Shown here: piece after piece, positions 10,941 through 21,323 of the stretch | How positions within the stretch are numbered: the stretch's first letter is position 1 | Layout of the letters: each line of letters starts with the position of its first letter | Assembly: GCF_000971765.1 (NCBI RefSeq) | Contig: NZ_CP010907.1 | Coordinates: 1-64,000 of the forward strand | Direction: 5' to 3' | DNA from: Candidatus Pantoea carbekii | GTDB lineage: Bacteria; Pseudomonadota; Gammaproteobacteria; Enterobacterales; Enterobacteriaceae | DNA length: 64,000 nucleotides | Program-made: the position numbers and the translations under genes | The notes under the pieces: model-generated | Databases searched by the model: none | The model's input: only the letters and a program-made list of their open reading frames with translations | What the model was told of the DNA's origin: nothing

Positions 10941-11372
10941 ATGTCTACGTATTTTAATTTAATTGAGTATCTAAAAAAACAACATGTTTTATCATTATGT
11001 GCAACAAATGGAAAAGATTTATGGTGTGCTAATTGTTTTTATGTGTTTAATGAAACGGATACATCATTTTTATTAATGACAGAAGTAAAGACACGACATA
11101 GCCAATTGATGTTACAAAATTCGCAAGTAGCTGGCACAGTAAACTGTCAACAAAAAACTATATTATTAATTAAAGGGATACAATATAGTGGTCAAATTGT
11201 CCTATTAAACGATAAACGCAAATGGCAAGCACAACGTGCTTATCAAAAACGTTTTCCAATTGCTAAAAAAGTTAGTACGGCATTGTGGGAAATTATAATT
11301 GACGAAATGAAAATGACTAATAACATGCTAGGATTTGGTAAAAAAATTATTTGGCATCGTTCTAAAAGCTAA
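10941..11372 (+). CDS. yhbP: YhbP family (UPF0306) protein, flavin-binding fold
   Basis: The 143 residues match E. coli YhbP closely (147 residues): LKKQHVLSLCATNGKDLWCANCFYVF, EVKTRHSQLMLQNSQVAGTV and a C-terminus ending LGFGKKIIWHR (each compared by eye with the E. coli protein). The family has a split-barrel fold related to pyridoxamine-phosphate oxidases; its cellular role is not established. In E. coli yhbP lies in the same neighbourhood as pnp and deaD, so this is retained synteny. The ATG follows a weak site (AAGG, 12 bases upstream). Keeping an uncharacterised gene in such a reduced genome hints that it matters to the cell. Confidence 0.85.
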   Translation: MSTYFNLIEYLKKQHVLSLCATNGKDLWCANCFYVFNETDTSFLLMTEVKTRHSQLMLQNSQVAGTVNCQQKTILLIKGIQYSGQIVLLNDKRKWQAQRAYQKRFPIAKKVSTALWEIIIDEMKMTNNMLGFGKKIIWHRSKS

Positions 11373-11626
11373 GTTCTTTATTTTAATAATAACATATTGT
11401 TATACTGTTAGTGATTATGTAATCACAATTAAAGTATAGATGCAAGATAAAAAATAAAACATATTGATTGATAATTAACTACTATCCAAAATTTTAATCT
11501 TTTTACAAAAAAAATAACTTTTCTATGAAAAGATATTTTGTTTTCTTGTTTAAAATCTTATATTTGAAGTACATTCAGCAGTGAATTTTTTCAAAAAAAT
11601 ACATATCTTCAGTAAACAAAAAATTT

Positions 11627-12013
11627 TTAATAACGAATTGCAAATGCTTCTATTTCAATTTGTACATCTTTTGGTAGACGTGCAACTTCTATGCAGGAAC
11701 GAACTGGAAAGTTAGCATTATGCTCAATGAAAAATGTTTCATATATAGCATTTATAATCTCAAAATGTTTTAAATTCTTTACAAACACTGTAGTTTTAAC
11801 AATGTTTTTTACTTCCAAGCCAGCGCTTTTAACAATTGCTTTTACATTTTCGAGTGATTGGCGAGTTTGCCTACTAATAGTATCAGGCACTGTACCAGTT
11901 TTAGGATCGATTGGAATTTGGCCAGAAGTAAAAACAAAAAAACCAAGATCAACACCTTGAACATAGGGTCCAATTGCTGGAGGTGCTTCTGCCGTAATAA
12001 TTTCACGATACAT
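11627..12013 (-). CDS. ridA: Reactive intermediate/imine deaminase RidA
   Basis: RidA hydrolyses reactive enamine/imine intermediates (for example 2-aminoacrylate released by PLP enzymes), protecting PLP enzymes. The 128 residues equal the family length. Signature stretches are IGPYVQGVDLGFFVFTSGQI, the Arg of NFPVRSCIEVARLP that binds the substrate carboxylate, and the C-terminal VQIEIEAFA. AAGGAA stands 8 bases before ATG. It is downstream of pyrI, as in E. coli (argI-pyrBI-ridA), and the same order suggests shared transcription. Its partners here include the PLP enzymes CysK, GlyA and IscS. Confidence 0.95.
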   Translation of the reverse strand: MYREIITAEAPPAIGPYVQGVDLGFFVFTSGQIPIDPKTGTVPDTISRQTRQSLENVKAIVKSAGLEVKNIVKTTVFVKNLKHFEIINAIYETFFIEHNANFPVRSCIEVARLPKDVQIEIEAFAIRY

Positions 12014-12093
12014 AATTATTTCCTTAAATAAGGTATTTTTTTTAAATAGTATTATTTTTTAAAAATATTCACATTGCATAAATAACAAGGCAT

Positions 12094-12558
12094 TTACCAA
12101 TGATCGATAACTACTTGTCGTGTAAACTCTTTTTCGCAATATTTACATTTTAAAAGTAGTTTTTTGTAACGTTCCTTAACGGAAAAATTAGAGTATACCG
12201 GTTCACTTCTGCTAATACAATTACTGTTAGGACATGTTAATACACGTTCAATACAATCTGGTAATACCGGGGTGATTTTAGCAACTACCTGATACTCAAA
12301 AATGCGGTTGACTGTAGCATTTGGTGCATAAACTGCTAGTTGATTAATCTGATCGTCTGTCAAGCATGTATTTTCAATTTTAATTAAATCTTTTCTCCCC
12401 ATTTCGCACGATGGTAAATTTAGACCTATTGTAACACGCTGGTCAGTTTGAGTTAAGTGAAAAAAAGATAGCAGCTTAAATCCTACTTGTGCAGGAATAT
12501 GATCAATTACCGTACCATGCTTAATAGCTTCAACTTGTAATTTATTATCGTATTTCAT
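12094..12558 (-). CDS. pyrI: Aspartate carbamoyltransferase regulatory chain
   Basis: PyrI binds the effectors CTP and ATP and links catalytic trimers into the allosteric holoenzyme. It has 154 residues (E. coli 153). The N-terminal allosteric domain begins [24 protein letters not shown]. The zinc domain keeps all four cysteines in CPNSNC and CKYCEKEF. It starts 8 bases after pyrB, matching the pyrBI operon. Keeping the regulatory chain means feedback control of pyrimidine synthesis is probably still in place, which many reduced genomes lose. Confidence 0.96.
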   Translation of the reverse strand: MKYDNKLQVEAIKHGTVIDHIPAQVGFKLLSFFHLTQTDQRVTIGLNLPSCEMGRKDLIKIENTCLTDDQINQLAVYAPNATVNRIFEYQVVAKITPVLPDCIERVLTCPNSNCISRSEPVYSNFSVKERYKKLLLKCKYCEKEFTRQVVIDHW

Positions 12559-12566
12559 AATAGTGA

Positions 12567-13502
12567 TTATAGCAATAATGTGCTATTTAATACTAGTGCT
12601 AATAGTGCTTGGCGTGCAAAGATACCATTACCAGCTTGTTGGAAATAATACGCGTGAGATGTATGATCTACATCAGTAGTAATTTCATTGATTCTTGGTA
12701 ATGGATGTAGTATTTTCATATTTTTCCGAGCTCCTAATAAATCTTTAGAACGTAGAACAAATTGTGCTTTAACACTTGCATATTCAGACGGATCTAAGCG
12801 TTCTTTTTGTATACGTGTCATATACAGAATATCTAAATCAGGCATAACTTCTTCAATGTTATCGTGAATTGACCAATTTAGATTTTTTTCATCTAATATA
12901 TCGGTAATATAAGTAGGCATCGCTAGCACATTCGGTGCAATGAAAAAAAATCGGTTACCATTAAATTTTTCTAATGCTTGTGTTAACGAATGTACGGTTC
13001 GTCCATATTTTAGATCTCCAGCCATTGCTATATTAAGATAATCGAGGCGATTTTGAGTTTCCTTAATAGTAAAAAGATCAAGAAGTGTTTGTGTAGGATG
13101 TTGGTTAGCTCCATCCCCTGCATTGAGAATAGGAACTCCAGCGGAAAATTCTGTTGCTAAACGCGCAGCACCTTCTTGTGGATGACGTATTATAATTGCA
13201 TCTACATAAGTACTTATAACTGCTATTGTATCAGAAAGGCTCTCACCTTTTTTTTTCATCGAAGTGTTATTGTTATCAGAAAATCCTATAATAGATGCGC
13301 TTAAGCGATGCATAGCAGTTTCAAAGGATAAACGGGTTCGGGTAGAAGCTTCAAAAAAACAACTAGCTATTACATGATTTTTTAGCAAAGTTGAATAAGG
13401 TTGAATTTTCAACTTGCTTGCAGTATTTAATATTAAATTAAGTTCGTCTCGATTAAGATCGTGGATGGAAATAATATGCCTACGATATAACGGGTTAGTC
13501 AT
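12567..13502 (-). CDS. pyrB: Aspartate carbamoyltransferase catalytic chain
   Basis: PyrB condenses carbamoyl phosphate with aspartate, the first committed step of pyrimidine synthesis. The 311 residues equal E. coli. Carbamoyl-phosphate binding [15 protein letters not shown], the lysine-bearing loop [25 protein letters not shown], and the [10 protein letters not shown] aspartate loop are all intact. AAGGAA precedes ATG by 6 bases. The upstream gap to argF is only 121 bases. It holds a short dyad (CTACT/AGTAG, 13537-13551) but no leader peptide with a T-rich attenuator like E. coli pyrL that I can recognise, so attenuation control may be lost. Confidence 0.97.
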   Translation of the reverse strand: MTNPLYRRHIISIHDLNRDELNLILNTASKLKIQPYSTLLKNHVIASCFFEASTRTRLSFETAMHRLSASIIGFSDNNNTSMKKKGESLSDTIAVISTYVDAIIIRHPQEGAARLATEFSAGVPILNAGDGANQHPTQTLLDLFTIKETQNRLDYLNIAMAGDLKYGRTVHSLTQALEKFNGNRFFFIAPNVLAMPTYITDILDEKNLNWSIHDNIEEVMPDLDILYMTRIQKERLDPSEYASVKAQFVLRSKDLLGARKNMKILHPLPRINEITTDVDHTSHAYYFQQAGNGIFARQALLALVLNSTLLL

Positions 13503-13623
13503 ACATCTTTCCTTTATCAGCCTAAAATATCTATTTCTACTAAAACAGTAGTTGACAATGATGATTAATCAAGTATTCATTTTTTATTTATTAAAAATTT
13601 GCTTCCAGACAAAGCTTATTCTT

Positions 13624-14640
13624 TTATATGAATTGAGATTTAAAAAGCGTCGCTACCATTACCGCTTTAATAGCATGCATTCGATTTTCTGCTTGATCGA
13701 ACACAATGCTGTGAGATGATTCAAAAACTTCGTTAGTGACTTCCATGCCTTCGTATAAATGGTAATTTTCTGATATCTGCTTACCTAGAATGGTATGGGT
13801 ATCATGAAATGCAGGAAGACAATGAAGAAATTTAATTTTCGGATTACCTGTTAAATTTAACATTTTGCTATTAACTTGATATGGTTTTAATAGATTAATG
13901 CGTTCTTTCCAAAAAGATTGAGGTTCACCCATGGATACCCATACGTCAGTGTAGATAAAATCAGCATTCTTAGTGCCTTCAGCAATATTTTCTGTTAAAG
14001 TAATCTTACAGCCAGTTTTTTTTTCGTTTGCGCGACATTGTGCTATTAGTAACTTTTCAGGCCAGTAAACTTTAGGCGCTATTAGACGCAGATCTAAGCC
14101 CACCAGCGCTGCAGCTTCTAGCAAACTATTACTAATATTATTACGGGCATCACCTACGTATACTACAATCATATCTCTCAGTGCTTTTGAGGGTAAATGT
14201 TCCTGCATAGTTAGTAGATCAGCTAACAATTGAGTCGGGTGAAACTCATTGGTCAAACCGTTCCAAACAGGTATATTAGAATATTTTGAAAGGGTTTCTA
14301 GCAATGTCTGTTCGTATCCGCGATATTGAATACCGTCATAAATGCGACTTAGAACACGAGCTGTATCTTTCATTGATTCTTTATAACCAATCTGGCTATT
14401 GTTAGGGCTAAGATAGGTTACATTAGCACCTTGATCATATGCAGCAATTTCAAAAGCACATCTTGTACGAGTCGAATCTTTTTCAAAAATAAGAGCAATA
14501 TTTTTACCTTTTAAATATTGCATTTCTGAATGGTTTTTTTTTTCTTGTTTTAAATTTTTTGCTAAATTTAGCAGAAAAGTGATCTCTTCAGTAGAGAAAT
14601 CTAAAAGTCTTAAAAGATGACGTTGGTATAGATTATGCAT
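13624..14640 (-). CDS. argF: Ornithine carbamoyltransferase
   Basis: This enzyme turns ornithine and carbamoyl phosphate into citrulline in arginine synthesis. The 338 residues (E. coli ArgI 334) carry the phosphate-binding [25 protein letters not shown], the Asp-Val-Trp-Val-Ser-Met-Gly stretch and [11 protein letters not shown] (ornithine loop). It sits upstream of pyrBI as argI does in E. coli, so argI is the positional equivalent; argF and argI are near-identical isozymes and I use argF. GAGGG stands before ATG. It shares carbamoyl phosphate with pyrB. The upstream gap to cysK is divergent and contains a tandem repeat. Confidence 0.95.
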   Translation of the reverse strand: MHNLYQRHLLRLLDFSTEEITFLLNLAKNLKQEKKNHSEMQYLKGKNIALIFEKDSTRTRCAFEIAAYDQGANVTYLSPNNSQIGYKESMKDTARVLSRIYDGIQYRGYEQTLLETLSKYSNIPVWNGLTNEFHPTQLLADLLTMQEHLPSKALRDMIVVYVGDARNNISNSLLEAAALVGLDLRLIAPKVYWPEKLLIAQCRANEKKTGCKITLTENIAEGTKNADFIYTDVWVSMGEPQSFWKERINLLKPYQVNSKMLNLTGNPKIKFLHCLPAFHDTHTILGKQISENYHLYEGMEVTNEVFESSHSIVFDQAENRMHAIKAVMVATLFKSQFI

Positions 14641-15146
14641 ACAACCCTCAATTCTTATTGATAAAAAAATTTACATTTAAAATTAAGATACGTTTTCGAT
14701 ATCGTCGTTATAAAATTTTGTTATGTACTACAAAGCAATCAGGAAAAGGAGTAATTTATTATCATATAATATGAAAATGTGTTATAGCGCATTGTTAAAA
14801 ATTTTTAACATTATTCACTTTATACTTTGTATATACATTTACTTTGTATATATATTTACTTTGTTTTATATTTTTATTTGATTTTAATAATTTTTTTAAA
14901 AAATACATCATTTTCAAAAAAACATTTAGCAAATAATAAAAAAATGTAGATTAATTGAAGAGGGATAATAAATTATTACACTGTAATTAACGTATTACTT
15001 TTTAAAATGCTATTGATATTTAAATTTATTTAAATATCTTAAAAAAATTTTGTACTTATATTTTTATATAACACGATTTTTAAAATATCAATAAAGAATA
15101 TGTATTCTATAAGAATTCACAATCTTTATGTTTTGAAGGATAACTT
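14641..15146. other. Divergent intergenic region, argF to cysK
   Basis: 506 very AT-rich bases between divergently transcribed genes; promoters for both must lie here, but base composition makes -10 boxes uninformative. It contains the 17-bp tandem repeat at 14824-14874. Confidence 0.5.
14824..14874. repeat. Tandem repeat, 17-bp unit, three copies
   Basis: The unit ACTTTGTATATACATTT begins at 14824, recurs with one change at 14841 and again with drift (ACTTTGTTTTATATTTT) at 14858. It lies in the divergent argF-cysK promoter region. It may be simple slippage or repeated protein sites. Confidence 0.7.
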
Positions 15147-16091
15147 ATGAGTAAAATCTATGAAGATAACTCTTTTACAATAGGACATACGCCCCTAGTT
15201 CGTCTGAATCGCATTGGTAACGGTAGAATTTTAGCAAAAATTGAATCGCGCAACCCCAGTTTTAGTGTCAAATGTCGTATAGGAGCGAATATGATTTGGG
15301 ATGCCGAAAAACGCGGAATTTTAAAACCAGGTTCTAATTTAGTGGAAGCAACCAGTGGTAATACTGGTATAGCATTAGCTTACGTCTCAGCAGCACGAAA
15401 CTATAAACTAACATTAACTATGCCAGAAACCATGTCTCTTGAGCGTCGAAAATTACTAAAAGCTCTAGGAGCGACTCTAATATTAACAGAAGGACAAAAA
15501 GGCATGAAAGGGGCTATAGAAAAAGCTGAAGAAATTGCAAATGACAACCCTAAAAAAAATATTTTATTACAGCAATTTAGCAATTCAGCTAATCCTGAAA
15601 TTCATCAAAAAACAACTGGCCCAGAAATTTGGCAAGATACAAATGGGAAAATAGATATATTTATTTCTGGTGTTGGTACTGGTGGTACATTAAGTGGTGT
15701 AAGTCATTATATTAAGAATATAAAAGGCAAAAAAGAACTGATTACTATAGCAGTAGAACCTACTGAATCAGCTGTCATTACTCAAACTTTGTTAGGAAAA
15801 GAAATTAAACCAGGTCCGCATAAAATTCAAGGAATTGGTGCTGGTTTTATACCAGTTAATCTTAATCTCAAGTTAATTGACCAAGTTATCACTATTACTA
15901 ATGATGAAGCTATTATTAATGCTCGTCGGTTAATGCAAGAAGAAGGTATTTTAGCCGGTATCTCTTCTGGTGCGGCGATCGCTGCTGCTTTAAAAATTCA
16001 AGAAAATGAAGATATTAAAGATAAAAATATTGTAGTAATTCTTCCTTCTTCTGGTGAGCGTTATCTCAGCACTATGCTATTCACTGATTAA
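15147..16091 (+). CDS. cysK: Cysteine synthase A (O-acetylserine sulfhydrylase)
   Basis: CysK makes cysteine from O-acetylserine and sulfide with PLP. The 314 residues (E. coli 323) keep Lys42 in [14 protein letters not shown], the substrate loop [11 protein letters not shown], the phosphate-binding GTGGTLSG and the [10 protein letters not shown] serine. AAGGA lies 7 bases before ATG. It is followed by ptsHI-crr, the E. coli order. With cysPUWA nearby on the other strand, this supports sulfur assimilation into cysteine. The second isozyme, cysM, is absent from its E. coli place between cysA and crr. Confidence 0.96.
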   Translation: MSKIYEDNSFTIGHTPLVRLNRIGNGRILAKIESRNPSFSVKCRIGANMIWDAEKRGILKPGSNLVEATSGNTGIALAYVSAARNYKLTLTMPETMSLERRKLLKALGATLILTEGQKGMKGAIEKAEEIANDNPKKNILLQQFSNSANPEIHQKTTGPEIWQDTNGKIDIFISGVGTGGTLSGVSHYIKNIKGKKELITIAVEPTESAVITQTLLGKEIKPGPHKIQGIGAGFIPVNLNLKLIDQVITITNDEAIINARRLMQEEGILAGISSGAAIAAALKIQENEDIKDKNIVVILPSSGERYLSTMLFTD

Positions 16092-16474
16092 TTTACCAAA
16101 AAACTGCAAATTTTAAATATTATATATTGAAATATTTTAAATATTATTTAATTTAAAACTGCATACATATTAAATTAATTATCTTTATTAACTGAATGTG
16201 CTTTTGAACACCGAATGTATTCTTATAATGATGTGAAATTTCCAAATTTTGTTAATTAGAAAATTTATCTAAAATATTCATTAGGATTAAAAATAGAAAA
16301 AATGCGTTGAAAATTTTTCATATAGGAGAGTATTTTTTTAATTTAATTGATAGTAAAGATAACATACGATTTAAAATACTTTTAAAAGATGTATTCAATT
16401 TTATTACACAAATAATGCATCTATCTAATATTGATTTGGATTTATTATAGCATTGAAAATGATAAATTAAATTT
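16092..16474. other. Noncoding gap between cysK and ptsH
   Basis: About 380 AT-rich bases without any coding signal that I can support. The ptsH promoter should lie at its right end, next to the palindrome at 16475-16494. Confidence 0.4.
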
Positions 16475-16494
16475 AGATCTAGCATGCTAGATCT
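16475..16494. promoter_or_regulatory. Perfect 20-bp palindrome upstream of ptsH
   Basis: AGATCTAGCATGCTAGATCT equals its own reverse complement. It starts 60 bases before the HPr ATG and has more G+C than the DNA around it. It could be an operator for a dimeric regulator or a transcript hairpin. I do not recognise it as a CRP, Mlc or CysB site. Confidence 0.7.
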
Positions 16495-16534
16495 GATATT
16501 AAGACTTTACAGTAATAAAAAATTGGGGAATAAA

Positions 16535-16792
16535 ATGTTTCAAAAAGACGTTATAATTACTGCAATTAATGGTTTTCACACTCGTCCTGCAGCTCAGTTT
16601 GTGAAAGAAGCTCAATCTTTCCATTCTACAATTACAGTGACATATAATGGTAAATCTGCTAGTGCGAAGAGTTTATTTAAATTGCAAACTTTAGGTTTAG
16701 CTAAAGGTACTATAGTGACCTTATCTGCCGAGGGTAAAGACGAAAAACAAGCAATTGAATGTTTAGTGAATATTTTAGCTGAACAAAAATAA
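16535..16792 (+). CDS. ptsH: Phosphocarrier protein HPr
   Basis: HPr passes phosphate from Enzyme I to the sugar-specific IIA proteins. The ATG at 16535 gives 85 residues, the E. coli length, and GGGGAA lies just upstream; an in-frame ATG at 16484 would add 17 residues with no family match. His15 in [17 protein letters not shown] and the Ser46 region [15 protein letters not shown] are intact. It is followed after about 150 bases by ptsI and then crr. Confidence 0.96.
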   Translation: MFQKDVIITAINGFHTRPAAQFVKEAQSFHSTITVTYNGKSASAKSLFKLQTLGLAKGTIVTLSAEGKDEKQAIECLVNILAEQK

Positions 16793-16941
16793 ATTTTTAA
16801 CTGTATATCTATAATATAATTTTATTTATAAATAATTTATTCGTTTTTTTAAATGATAGATCTATATTAGTTTGTAAATAAAAACACGAAAAAAATGACA
16901 ACCTATGATGTTAACAGGTAATCTTAATTAAAGGTAACATT

Positions 16942-18702
16942 ATGATTTCAGGTATCTTAGCATCACCCGGCATTGTTTTCGGTAAAGCTTTACTGTTTCA
17001 GCAAGATGAGATAGTTGTCAACTGTCAAAAAATCACTAAAAAACAGGTTACAACAGAAATTGAGCGTTTCCTGTTAGGACGAAGTAAAACGGTTAAACAA
17101 ATTGAAGATATGATAATAAAAGCTTGTAATGTATTTGGTAAAGATAACGCTATGATCTTTGAAGGATACATTATGTTACTTGAAGATGCGGAATTAGAGC
17201 AAGAAATCACAGATTTAATTAAAAAAGATTATTTTACAGCTGATGCTGCTGTTTATTCTGTAATTCATACTCAAGTTAAAGCACTAGAACAACTAGAGGA
17301 CGAATATTTAAAAGAACGTGCGGCTGACGTACGTGACATAGGTCGGCGTCTGCTACAAAATATTCTTAATTTACATATTATGCGCTTCGAAGAGATCAAT
17401 GAAGAATCTATTTTAGTAGCAAAAGATTTAACACCTTCAGAAACCGTGCAGTTGAATTTTAAAAAAATATTAGGTTTTATTACCGATTCTGGAGGCTCTA
17501 CCTCACATACTGCTATTATAGCGCGATCTCTTGAACTCCCCGCTATTGTAGGAACTGGTAATGCAACCATAAAAGTAAAAAATGGTGATTTTTTAATTTT
17601 AGATGGAGTAAATAATAATATTTATATTAATCCAAATGATGAAATAAAAGAAAAAATGAAGGAAATTCAAGCTCTTTACATATTAGAAAAACAAGAACTA
17701 TTAAAACTAAAAAATTTGCCTGCAATTACATTAGATGGTCACAGAGTTAAAATATGTGCTAATATTGATGCTGTGCATAACATTATAGCTACAGAATACA
17801 ATGGAGCTGAAGGGGTTGGTCTATACCGTACAGAATTTTTATTTATGGACCGTCATTCTTTACCAACGGAAGAGGAGCAATTCCAAAATTATAAAATAAT
17901 TGCTGAAGCGATAGGTTCACGGAAAGCGATTGTACGCACAATGGACATTGGTGGTGATAAAGATGTAAAGTATATGAATTTACCGAAAGAAGATAATCCT
18001 TTTCTCGGACGTCGTGCCATTCGTATTGTCTTGGATGAAAAAGAAATTTTACATGCTCAACTCCGTGCCATTCTACGCGCGTCTTCTTTCGGTAAACTGA
18101 GTATTATGTTTCCAATGATTATTTCGGTTGAAGAAGTCAGAAGTTTAAAAATCGAGCTTGAAATGCTGAAAACTCAATTACGTAAAGAAGGTAAAATCTT
18201 TGATGAAACTATTGAAGTAGGTATTATGATAGAAACGCCCGCATCAGCTGTCATGGCACATCATTTAGCAAAAGAAGTTGACTTCTTTAGTATTGGAACG
18301 AATGATTTAACACAGTATACTTTAGCAGTGGATCGTGGTAATGATTTGATTTCGCATCTCTATAACCCGATGACACCTTCTGTTCTTAATCTGATTAAGC
18401 AGGTGATTGATGCATCACATGCTGAAGGTAAATGGACAGGCATGTGTGGTGAACTAGCAGGTGATGAACGTGCTACACTGCTACTTTTGGGAATGGGATT
18501 GGATGAATTCAGTATGAATGCTATTTCAATCCCAAAAATAAAAAAGATTATTCGTAATGGCAATTTCGAAAATGCAAAAATGTTAGCTGAACAGGCTCTT
18601 ACTCAACCTACAGCGGAATCTTTAATGAAGTTAATTAATAAGTTTGATAAAGAAAAGCTCTCTGTTAATCCACGAGATCATTGGCCTCTAATTACTGCTT
18701 AG
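16942..18702 (+). CDS. ptsI: PTS Enzyme I
   Basis: Enzyme I takes phosphate from phosphoenolpyruvate and gives it to HPr. The active histidine is residue 189 in [21 protein letters not shown], the E. coli position. The PEP-binding barrel shows [21 protein letters not shown], and [14 protein letters not shown], with the essential cysteine in [10 protein letters not shown]. The length is 586 against 575 in E. coli. The extra is an 11-residue C-terminal tail ([11 protein letters not shown]). AAGGTAAC stands before ATG. crr follows after 9 bases. Confidence 0.97.
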   Translation: MISGILASPGIVFGKALLFQQDEIVVNCQKITKKQVTTEIERFLLGRSKTVKQIEDMIIKACNVFGKDNAMIFEGYIMLLEDAELEQEITDLIKKDYFTADAAVYSVIHTQVKALEQLEDEYLKERAADVRDIGRRLLQNILNLHIMRFEEINEESILVAKDLTPSETVQLNFKKILGFITDSGGSTSHTAIIARSLELPAIVGTGNATIKVKNGDFLILDGVNNNIYINPNDEIKEKMKEIQALYILEKQELLKLKNLPAITLDGHRVKICANIDAVHNIIATEYNGAEGVGLYRTEFLFMDRHSLPTEEEQFQNYKIIAEAIGSRKAIVRTMDIGGDKDVKYMNLPKEDNPFLGRRAIRIVLDEKEILHAQLRAILRASSFGKLSIMFPMIISVEEVRSLKIELEMLKTQLRKEGKIFDETIEVGIMIETPASAVMAHHLAKEVDFFSIGTNDLTQYTLAVDRGNDLISHLYNPMTPSVLNLIKQVIDASHAEGKWTGMCGELAGDERATLLLLGMGLDEFSMNAISIPKIKKIIRNGNFENAKMLAEQALTQPTAESLMKLINKFDKEKLSVNPRDHWPLITA

Positions 18703-18711
18703 GAGAAAATC

Positions 18712-19215
18712 ATGGGTTTGTTTTCTAAACTTTTTGGTGACAAATTAGAGAATGCATTAGGAACAATTGATATTGTTGCACCATTGTCGGGCGAAATAGT
18801 AAATATTGAAGATGTACCTGATGTAGTATTTGCTGAGAAAATCGTGGGTGACGGTATTGCTATTAAACCGATTGGTAATACAATGGTAGCACCCATTGAT
18901 GGTACTATAGGTAAGATTTTTGAAACTAACCATGCTTTTTCAATTCAATCAAATAACGGTATTGAAATATTTGTCCATTTTGGTATCGATACAGTTGAGC
19001 TGAAAGGTAAAGGCTTTAGACGTATAGCCGAAGAAGGTCAAAAAATAAAAAAAGGTGATGCAATAATTGAGTTTAATCTACCATTGCTTGAAGAAAAAGC
19101 AAAGTCTACGCTTACACCTGTAGTAGTTTCTAATATGGACGAAATTAAAAGTTTAGTCAAATTTTCTGGAAAGGCAATAGTAGGAGAAACATTAATTATG
19201 CGTGTTAAAAAATAG
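18712..19215 (+). CDS. crr: PTS glucose-specific EIIA component
   Basis: EIIA-Glc carries phosphate from HPr to the glucose permease and in E. coli also regulates adenylate cyclase and permeases. The 167 residues (E. coli 169) keep both active-site histidines, in [12 protein letters not shown] and [16 protein letters not shown], and the amphipathic N-terminal start MGLFSKLFG used for membrane contact. AGGAGAA precedes ATG. It ends the ptsHI-crr operon and a hairpin terminator lies 36 bases after it. The membrane IIBC partner is not in this window. Confidence 0.96.
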   Translation: MGLFSKLFGDKLENALGTIDIVAPLSGEIVNIEDVPDVVFAEKIVGDGIAIKPIGNTMVAPIDGTIGKIFETNHAFSIQSNNGIEIFVHFGIDTVELKGKGFRRIAEEGQKIKKGDAIIEFNLPLLEEKAKSTLTPVVVSNMDEIKSLVKFSGKAIVGETLIMRVKK

Positions 19216-19250
19216 CAATAACTTTGGTTATAGTTTGTATTTGGAATATC

Positions 19251-19280
19251 AAACGGCATCTCAATAGGTGTCGTTTTATT
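19251..19280 (+). terminator. Terminator after crr
   Basis: AAACGGCA (19251-19258) pairs with TGTCGTTT (19269-19276) with one G-T pair and a 10-base loop; the 3' arm runs into TTTTATTATT. It fits the end of the ptsHI-crr transcript. Confidence 0.7.
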
Positions 19281-19382
19281 ATTAACTAACTTTGTAAACA
19301 TTAAAACGGTATATTATTTATAGCTCTATAAATAAAATAAAAGCCTTTGTAAAATAATCTATTATATGATGTTACAACTTTC

Positions 19383-20459
19383 TTAACATTTCATTTGATG
19401 TAACGGTATTGTTCCATGGTAAAGTCGTGCTTTTTTTAGCCCAATAAATAAGTATTCACCGTAAGTTGGAGAGATATTTTGAATATTATATACTACGGAA
19501 AAGGGTTTTTGATCCAAAGCAGTAGGTTGTACCATTAACTGCCAAAAATGTCCGCGTGGCTTGATATCTACTATCTTAACACGCCAGCATGTTTCGCAAC
19601 TTACTTCACGTGAAAGGCTAATTTCCCAAGGACGCAAGAAAATTTCAACATTGCCTTCATATATAGATTTATATCCTAACGGCCAACAATGTTCATCGAT
19701 ATAAAAATATGAACCTTGTACTATCCCTTTGAAACAATTAACTTCTCCGAGAAATTCCAGTACAAAACGAGTTTGTGGTTCTCGCCATACTTTATCTGGT
19801 GTACCAACCTGTTCAATATTTCCTTGCTTCATAACTACTAAAGTATCTGCTACTTCTATTGCTTCTTCCTGATCATGGGTAACAAATACACCTGTAAATT
19901 TTAATTCTTTATGTAACTCACGTAACCAACGTCGTAACTCTTTACGTACCTGTGCATCTAGTGCACCAAAAGGTTCATCAAGTAATAAAATTTGGGACTC
20001 TACTGCTAGTGCACGTGCTAATGCTACACGTTGCTTTTGTCCGCCGGATAGCTGTGAAGGATAACGATTTGCTAAATGTGATAACTGTACTATTTCTAAT
20101 AAATTGTGTACTCGTTTTTTTATATCATGCATAGAAGGTCGTTTATGCCGTGGAAGTATTGTTAGACCAAAATCAACGTTTTCAAATACCGTCATATGAC
20201 GAAAAAGTGCATAATTTTGAAAAACAAAACCTACCCTACGATCGCGTGCATGCAACGAACTCACATTTTTTTCATTAATGTAAATTTGACCACTAGTTTG
20301 ATAATCTAAACCAGCAATGATACGTAGAAGAGTAGTTTTTCCAGAACCGGATGGACCTAACAGTGCTACCATTTGACTAGTAGAAATATCTAGAGACACA
20401 TTATTTAATACGACAGTATTTTCAAACTGTTTAGTAATTTTTTTTATTGTAATACTCAT
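19383..20459 (-). CDS. cysA: Sulfate/thiosulfate ABC importer, ATPase
   Basis: CysA powers uptake of sulfate and thiosulfate through CysUW. The 358 residues (E. coli 365) have Walker [14 protein letters not shown] near 34, signature [16 protein letters not shown] near 134, Walker [12 protein letters not shown], and the H-loop VTHDQEEA. The C-terminal regulatory TOBE-like domain follows (about 240-350). It is the last gene of cysPUWA. In E. coli cysM would come next; here only 168 bases separate it from crr, so cysM has been deleted. Confidence 0.96.
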   Translation of the reverse strand: MSITIKKITKQFENTVVLNNVSLDISTSQMVALLGPSGSGKTTLLRIIAGLDYQTSGQIYINEKNVSSLHARDRRVGFVFQNYALFRHMTVFENVDFGLTILPRHKRPSMHDIKKRVHNLLEIVQLSHLANRYPSQLSGGQKQRVALARALAVESQILLLDEPFGALDAQVRKELRRWLRELHKELKFTGVFVTHDQEEAIEVADTLVVMKQGNIEQVGTPDKVWREPQTRFVLEFLGEVNCFKGIVQGSYFYIDEHCWPLGYKSIYEGNVEIFLRPWEISLSREVSCETCWRVKIVDIKPRGHFWQLMVQPTALDQKPFSVVYNIQNISPTYGEYLFIGLKKARLYHGTIPLHQMKC

Positions 20460-20480
20460 GATTTTATCCGATTAGTACAT

Positions 20481-21323
20481 TTAATTATCTTTTTGCCATT
20501 TCAATAAGCTTTTTAGAAATAATGTAGACATTGCCATTAAAGCTAATAATGCAGAAGCTGTGAACGCACCTACAGTATTATAATCCTGATGTAATAATTC
20601 AACTTGAAGCGGCAAAGTATAAGTTTCACCACGAATAGAACCTGATACTACAGATACTGCACCAAATTCACCGATTGCACGTGCATTAGTTAATACGACT
20701 CCATAAAGTAATGCCCAACGAATGTTAGGTAGTGTAACGCGTAAGAACATTTGCCAACCTGATGCACCTAATAATAATGCAGCTTCATCTTCATATTTTC
20801 CTTGGCTAAGCATGACAGGTATTAATTCACGAACTATAAATGGGCAAGTAATAAAAATGGTTGCTAAAACCATACCTGGCCAAGAGAACATAATCTGGAT
20901 ATTATAACTGTCCAACCAACTTCCAATTGGACTATTAACTCCCCAAAATAATAAGCACATTAAACCTACTACAACAGGTGATACAGCGAATGGTATATCA
21001 AAAAATGTTAATAAAAGTTGACGACCGAAAAATGTAAAACGAGTTACTAACCAAGTAAACAATACACCAAAAAATAAATTAATTGGTACAGTAATGAAAG
21101 CGACCAACATGGTGAGCCAAATAGCGTGTAACATCTCTCGATTTTTTAAATTATAGAAAACAGCATCTATACCGTTACATAATGCCTTCCAAAAAATAAA
21201 GATCATGGGTATTACTAACAATATGTTACAAACTATAATCCCTATGCTAATAAGTAACCATTTACTATAGTTGTTGATAGAGTTTTTATTAAATTGGAAT
21301 AACTTTAAAAATTCAGACATCAT
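20481..21323 (-). CDS. cysW: Sulfate/thiosulfate ABC importer, permease CysW
   Basis: CysW is one of the two membrane subunits of the sulfate importer. I start it at the ATG at 21323, whose first base is the last base of the cysU stop (TAATG), giving 280 residues (E. coli 291) and likely translational coupling. About six membrane segments are visible. The EAA loop, which docks CysA, reads EDEAALLLGASGWQMFLRV, and the conserved NARAIGEFGAVSVVSG follows. Close to E. coli throughout. Confidence 0.94.
   Translation of the reverse strand: MMSEFLKLFQFNKNSINNYSKWLLISIGIIVCNILLVIPMIFIFWKALCNGIDAVFYNLKNREMLHAIWLTMLVAFITVPINLFFGVLFTWLVTRFTFFGRQLLLTFFDIPFAVSPVVVGLMCLLFWGVNSPIGSWLDSYNIQIMFSWPGMVLATIFITCPFIVRELIPVMLSQGKYEDEAALLLGASGWQMFLRVTLPNIRWALLYGVVLTNARAIGEFGAVSVVSGSIRGETYTLPLQVELLHQDYNTVGAFTASALLALMAMSTLFLKSLLKWQKDN

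Noticed and set aside
11691-11960. Open frame on the + strand opposite ridA
   Set aside because: Antisense shadow of a conserved gene.
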